Shown here one piece after another: positions 15,117 to 17,923 of a stretch of DNA of 17,923 bases. Positions within the stretch are counted from its first letter, which is position 1. Each line of letters starts with the position of its first letter. The notes below the pieces were generated by a model that was given only the letters and a program-made list of their open reading frames with translations, was not told the origin of the DNA and ran no database searches. The translations under genes were made by a program, and so were the position numbers. The stretch spans positions 1 to 17,923 of the forward strand of contig URDS01000047.1 of NCBI GenBank assembly GCA_900546635.1. Direction: 5' to 3'. Source of the DNA: an uncultured Eubacteriales bacterium (GTDB lineage Bacteria; Bacillota; Clostridia; Oscillospirales; CAG-272).

Positions 15117-15668
15117 ATGCTGGAAAATGAAAAAAAGATCAAAGCGGTCATTATGGATGAATCGGCGCTTTCCCGCGCGCTGACGCGGATCGCGCATGAA
15201 ATTTTGGAGCGGAACCGCGGCGCGGAGAACGTCGCTCTGATCGGCATTCGGCGGCGGGGCGTGCCGCTTGCCGAGCGGATTGCCGCGAAAATGGAGCAAA
15301 TCGAGGGCGCGCGCCCGCCGGTCGGAGAGTTGGACATTACGTTTTACCGGGATGACCTTCGTCTGCGCAGCGAACAGCCGGTGCTCAGCGAGACGCATGT
15401 GGATTTTGATGTGAACGGCGTCGATGTCGTGCTGGTGGACGATGTGATTTTTACGGGGCGCACGGTGCGCGCCGCGCTGGAGGGCGTTTTTCATCTCGGC
15501 CGTCCCCGCACGGTGCAGCTTGCGGTACTTGTGGACAGAGGACTGCGCGAGCTTCCGTTCCGCCCGGATTTTGTGGGCAAAAACGTGCCCACCTCCCACA
15601 CGGAGCTCATCGAGGCGAGGCTCCCGGAGTACGACGGCGAGACCGGCGTATACCTCATGGAGCCCTGA
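15117..15668 (+). CDS. pyrR: PyrR, pyrimidine attenuation regulator / uracil phosphoribosyltransferase
   Basis: PyrR binds pyr mRNA in response to UMP and usually has uracil phosphoribosyltransferase activity. From the ATG at 15117 it is 183 residues, a normal length. It has the PRPP-binding VVLVDDVIFTGRTVRAAL (D108, D109) and the family motif VGKNVPTS near the C-terminus. An in-frame ATG at 15111 touches the GAGGGG site directly; the one at 15117 is 6 nt away and is preferred. The gene is odd in base use: up to the VGKNVP codons (15573-15590) it uses mixed third positions like its left neighbours, whereas the last 25 codons have one A/T-ending codon only, like uraA. GGAGCC/GGCTCC (15659-15674) forms a small hairpin over the stop codon, without a T-run. 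Confidence 0.93.
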   Translation: MLENEKKIKAVIMDESALSRALTRIAHEILERNRGAENVALIGIRRRGVPLAERIAAKMEQIEGARPPVGELDITFYRDDLRLRSEQPVLSETHVDFDVNGVDVVLVDDVIFTGRTVRAALEGVFHLGRPRTVQLAVLVDRGLRELPFRPDFVGKNVPTSHTELIEARLPEYDGETGVYLMEP

Positions 15669-15732
15669 GGCTCCGCATCAACTTTGTGCGTCATCCCAAT
15701 TAAAATACACTACGGAGAGAGGTAAATCGGGA

Positions 15733-17100
15733 ATGAACAAAAAAACCATCGGAAACGAACCGATCTACGACGCCCGGACGCTTGGCGCGCCCAGGATGCT
15801 CGTGCTCGGCTTCCAGCACATGTTCGCCATGTTCGGCGCCACGGTGCTGGTCCCCACGCTGACGGGTCTGTCCGTCTCCGTCACGCTGCTGTTTGCCGGT
15901 CTCGGTACGCTGCTCTTCCACCTGCTGGCCAAGGGCAAGGTCCCTGCCTTCCTGGGCTCGTCCTTCGCCTTCCTCGGCGGCTACTCGGCCATCGCGCCGA
16001 TGCTCGAGAACCCGGACATGCCGGGCGTGTTCAACATACCCAACACAGAGATGCTGCCCTACGCCTGCTTCGGCGTGGCCTGCGCGGGCCTCGTGTACCT
16101 GGTGCTGAGCCTGCTCTTCAAGGTCTTCGGCGTCAGGAAGGTCATGCGCTTCTTCCCGCCCATCGTCACCGGCCCCATCATCATCGCCATCGGCCTGTCC
16201 CTGAGCTCCAGCGCCGTCAACAACTGCGAGGCCAACTGGCCCGTCGCGCTGGTGGCCATACTCGTGGTCATCGTCTGCAACATCTGGGGCAAGGGCATGA
16301 TAAAGATCATCCCCATCCTCCTCGGCGTCATCGCCTCCTACATCGTCGGCGCTCTGACCGGCCAGGTGGACTTCACCGCCGTGCATGAGGCCGCCTGGAT
16401 CGGCCTGCCCGTCGTCTGGGACGAGACCGTGTTCGGCCTCTTCGCCGGCGGCAACGTCGACACCGCCATGCTCGGCACCGCGGCCGTCACGATAATACCC
16501 ATCGCGCTCGCCACCATGGTCGAGCACATCGGCGACATGTGCGCCATCTCCTCCACCTGCGAGAGGAACTACATCCAGGACCCCGGCCTGCACCGCACCC
16601 TCCTGGGCGACGGCCTGGCCACCAGCCTCGCGGCGCTCTTCGGCGCCCCGGCCAACACCACCTACGGCGAGAACACCGGCGTCCTCGCGCTCAGCAAGGT
16701 CTATGACCCCCGCGTCATCCGCATCGCCGCCGTGCTGGCCATCATCTTCTCCTTCTGCCCCAAGTTCGCCGAGGTAGTTCACGCCATGCCCACCGCCACC
16801 ATCGGCGGCGTGTCCCTGGTGCTCTACGGCATGATCAGCGCCGTCGGCGTGCGCAACGTCGTTGAGAACAAGGTCGACTTCACCAACACCCGCAACGTCA
16901 TCATCGCCGCGCTCATCCTCGTGCTCGCCATCGGCATCACCTACTCGAGCGTCGGCGCCGTCAAGATCGGCAACGTCAGCTTCTCCGGCCTCGCCACCGC
17001 CGCCATCGTGGGCATCGTCCTCAACGCCATCCTGCCCGGCAAGGACTACGAGTTCGGCTCCGACCTCCAGGGCGACACCAGCGTGAATTTCAAGGTGTGA
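15733..17100 (+). CDS. uraA: Uracil permease, NCS2 family
   Basis: This is a proton-coupled uracil transporter of the nucleobase-cation symporter 2 family (UraA/PyrP). From the ATG at 15733 it has 455 residues, slightly over the usual 430. It is almost wholly hydrophobic and should form the 14 helices of the fold. The conserved centre includes EHIGDMCAISSTCERNY and LAALFGAPANTTYGENTGVLAL; the first Glu and the Glu of YGEN are uracil- or proton-binding positions in the family. GGAGAGAGG lies about 11 nt upstream. An upstream in-frame open stretch reaching into pyrR is not coding. It follows pyrR by 64 bp, a common pairing, but no PyrR-type attenuator is visible in that gap. Codon use is strongly G/C-ending, unlike genes left of 15570. 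Confidence 0.93.
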   Translation: MNKKTIGNEPIYDARTLGAPRMLVLGFQHMFAMFGATVLVPTLTGLSVSVTLLFAGLGTLLFHLLAKGKVPAFLGSSFAFLGGYSAIAPMLENPDMPGVFNIPNTEMLPYACFGVACAGLVYLVLSLLFKVFGVRKVMRFFPPIVTGPIIIAIGLSLSSSAVNNCEANWPVALVAILVVIVCNIWGKGMIKIIPILLGVIASYIVGALTGQVDFTAVHEAAWIGLPVVWDETVFGLFAGGNVDTAMLGTAAVTIIPIALATMVEHIGDMCAISSTCERNYIQDPGLHRTLLGDGLATSLAALFGAPANTTYGENTGVLALSKVYDPRVIRIAAVLAIIFSFCPKFAEVVHAMPTATIGGVSLVLYGMISAVGVRNVVENKVDFTNTRNVIIAALILVLAIGITYSSVGAVKIGNVSFSGLATAAIVGIVLNAILPGKDYEFGSDLQGDTSVNFKV

Positions 17101-17113
17101 TAAGGAAAAATCC

Positions 17114-17141
17114 TTGACAAAACGCGAAAATAATGTATAAT
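17114..17141 (+). promoter_or_regulatory. Consensus sigma-A promoter of the rpsF-ssb operon
   Basis: TTGACA (17114-17119) and TATAAT (17136-17141), both perfect, are separated by 16 bp. Transcription would start near 17148. AAGGA/TCCTT (17102-17115) forms a tiny hairpin that overlaps the -35. The gap between uraA and rpsF has no proper terminator, so some read-through from uraA is possible. Confidence 0.88.
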
Positions 17142-17142
17142 T

Positions 17143-17195
17143 TATAGGCCTGCCCTGAGGGACAGGCCTATATCCTTGCCTGCATAAAGCAGGCC
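17143..17195 (+). promoter_or_regulatory. Structured leader of rpsF, candidate autoregulatory element
   Basis: Two hairpins fill the leader. The first pairs TATAGGCCTG (17143-17152) with CAGGCCTATA (17163-17172), extended by CCC/GGG past a bulged A, with a TGA loop. The second pairs GCCTGC (17178-17183) with GCAGGC (17189-17194). GGCCTGC (17147-17153) can instead pair with GCAGGCC (17189-17195). TCCTT (17173-17177) is complementary to AAGGA (17206-17210) of the ribosome binding site. Alternative folds could therefore gate translation. The CCG motif of the known S6:S18 leader is not present. Confidence 0.4.
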
Positions 17196-17220
17196 ATAAG
17201 TCCAGAAGGAGGTGCACAAA

Positions 17221-17517
17221 TTGGCAAAGACAAGCGAGAAGTACGAAGTGATGTACATCCTCAACCCGAACCTCTCGGAGGAGGAGACCGCCGCTCTCGT
17301 GGAGAAGTTCAAGACGCTTGTCGAGCAGAACGGCACTCTTGATGAGATGGAGGAGATGGGTAAGCGCAAGCTCGCCTATGAAATCAACTATCTCAGCGAG
17401 GGCTACTACGTGCTCGTCAAGTTCACCAGCGCTCCCGAGTTCCCGGCTGAGCTGGATCGTATCCTCGGCATAACCGACGGCGTCATCCGCAGCCTGATCA
17501 CCAAGCGTCCCGAATAA
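17221..17517 (+). CDS. rpsF: 30S ribosomal protein bS6
   Basis: bS6 binds the platform of the 30S subunit as a pair with bS18. The 98-residue product reads KYEVMYILNPNLSEEE at its start, contains ELDEMEEMGKRKLAYEINYLSEGYYVLVKF-type core residues, and ends LGITDGVIRSLITKRPE, all typical. The start is chosen as TTG 17221, which is 8 nt after AAGGAGG (17206-17212); the in-frame GTG at 17212 lies on the ribosome binding site itself. It is followed 11 nt later by ssb, the usual rpsF-ssb-rpsR order, in which rpsR would lie beyond the window. Confidence 0.95.
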   Translation: MAKTSEKYEVMYILNPNLSEEETAALVEKFKTLVEQNGTLDEMEEMGKRKLAYEINYLSEGYYVLVKFTSAPEFPAELDRILGITDGVIRSLITKRPE

Positions 17518-17528
17518 GAGGTGCGCTG

Positions 17529-17923
17529 ATGCTCAATCACATCGTATTGATGGGCCGCCTCACGCGCGACCCTGAGCTGAGATACACCCAGAGCCAGACG
17601 CCCGTGGCGTCGTTCTCCCTGGCGGTCGACAGGGACTTCGGCCGCGGTGAGGAGAAGCAGACCGATTTCATCGACTGCGTCGCCTGGCGTCAGACCGGCG
17701 AGTTCGTGTCCAAGTACTTTCAGAAGGGCAGCATGGCCGTCGTGAGCGGCCGGCTCCAGATAAGGGACTGGACCGACAGGGACGGCAACAAGCGCAGAAG
17801 CGCCGAGGTCGTCGTCGACAACGTGTATTTTGGCGAATCGAAGCGCCGCGAGGGCGAGTCCCGGGACAATTACGGCCCGCGTGACAGCTACGGCTCCCGC
17901 GACAACTACAGCTCCCGCGACAG
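17529..17923 (+). CDS. ssb: Single-stranded DNA-binding protein, 3' end missing
   Basis: SSB coats single-stranded DNA and recruits repair and replication proteins. The visible 131 codons start MLNHIVLMGRLTRDPELRYTQ and contain a full OB-fold through VDNVYFGESK (about residue 105). The linker then becomes a run of hexapeptides of the type RD(N/S)Y(G/S)(P/S) from residue 112. The window ends inside this linker, so the acidic C-terminal tip that binds partner proteins is not seen. GAGGTG lies about 6 nt before the ATG. The gene is incomplete only because the window stops. Confidence 0.95.
   Translation, partial: MLNHIVLMGRLTRDPELRYTQSQTPVASFSLAVDRDFGRGEEKQTDFIDCVAWRQTGEFVSKYFQKGSMAVVSGRLQIRDWTDRDGNKRRSAEVVVDNVYFGESKRREGESRDNYGPRDSYGSRDNYSSRD

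Noticed and set aside
15659..15732. Pyr-type attenuator or terminator between pyrR and uraA
   Set aside because: There is only a 6-bp hairpin over the stop codon, no T-run and no PyrR-binding-loop pattern in the 64-bp gap.
15700..17217. A 505-codon open frame on the minus strand opposite uraA
   Set aside because: It is a shadow of uraA; the peptide is a low-complexity Asp/Gly/Glu/His run with no family features.

Overview
The window looks like the replication-origin region of an anaerobic, low-to-mid-GC Gram-positive bacterium, most likely a Clostridia/Oscillospirales-type Firmicute. This rests on the gene order dnaA-dnaN-recF-remB-gyrB-gyrA, strong AGGAGG-type ribosome binding sites, a PyrR/UraA pair and a Firmicutes-style oriC. 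The species cannot be named from the sequence alone. No rRNA, tRNA, CRISPR array, transposon or phage gene is visible.

Layout. Positions 1-993 hold a 14-bp hairpin, then a leftward PAP2-type membrane phosphatase with its own terminator, then a divergent intergenic region with a good sigma-A promoter for dnaA. Positions 994-2739 hold dnaA and the dnaA-dnaN spacer. That spacer carries one perfect and several degenerate DnaA boxes, six DnaA-trio-like triplets and an AT-rich unwinding tract, so it is very probably oriC. Positions 2740-7188 are a tight rightward run of dnaN (sliding clamp), recF (gap repair), remB (DNA-binding regulator) and gyrB. Positions 7189-7503 are a spacer with a second group of DnaA-box-like sites and several hairpins. 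gyrA follows, overlapped by a small lipoprotein gene. After a 290-bp spacer come recA and recX (overlapping by 8 bp), then about 490 bp without a credible gene that contains a 94-bp tandem repeat and a nested inverted repeat. Next are rimO-pgsA-pyrR, closely packed, then uraA. A consensus promoter with a structured leader then precedes rpsF and ssb, and ssb runs off the end.

Functionally this is origin housekeeping: initiation (DnaA, oriC), clamp, supercoiling (GyrAB), recombinational repair (RecF, RecA, RecX, SSB), plus ribosome modification (RimO, bS6), phospholipid synthesis (PgsA) and pyrimidine salvage control and uptake (PyrR, UraA).

I did not find a wholly new system. The most notable points are: (1) an abrupt change in codon usage inside the 3' end of pyrR, at its conserved VGKNVP codons, which persists through uraA, rpsF and ssb and suggests an assembly chimera or a recombination junction; (2) a DnaA-box cluster between gyrB and gyrA; (3) a DnaA-trio element in oriC together with a DnaA whose DNA-recognition motif departs from consensus; (4) a GyrA lacking both usual quinolone-contact residues; (5) a 94-bp tandem repeat between recX and rimO; and (6) a leader before rpsF with alternative pairings.
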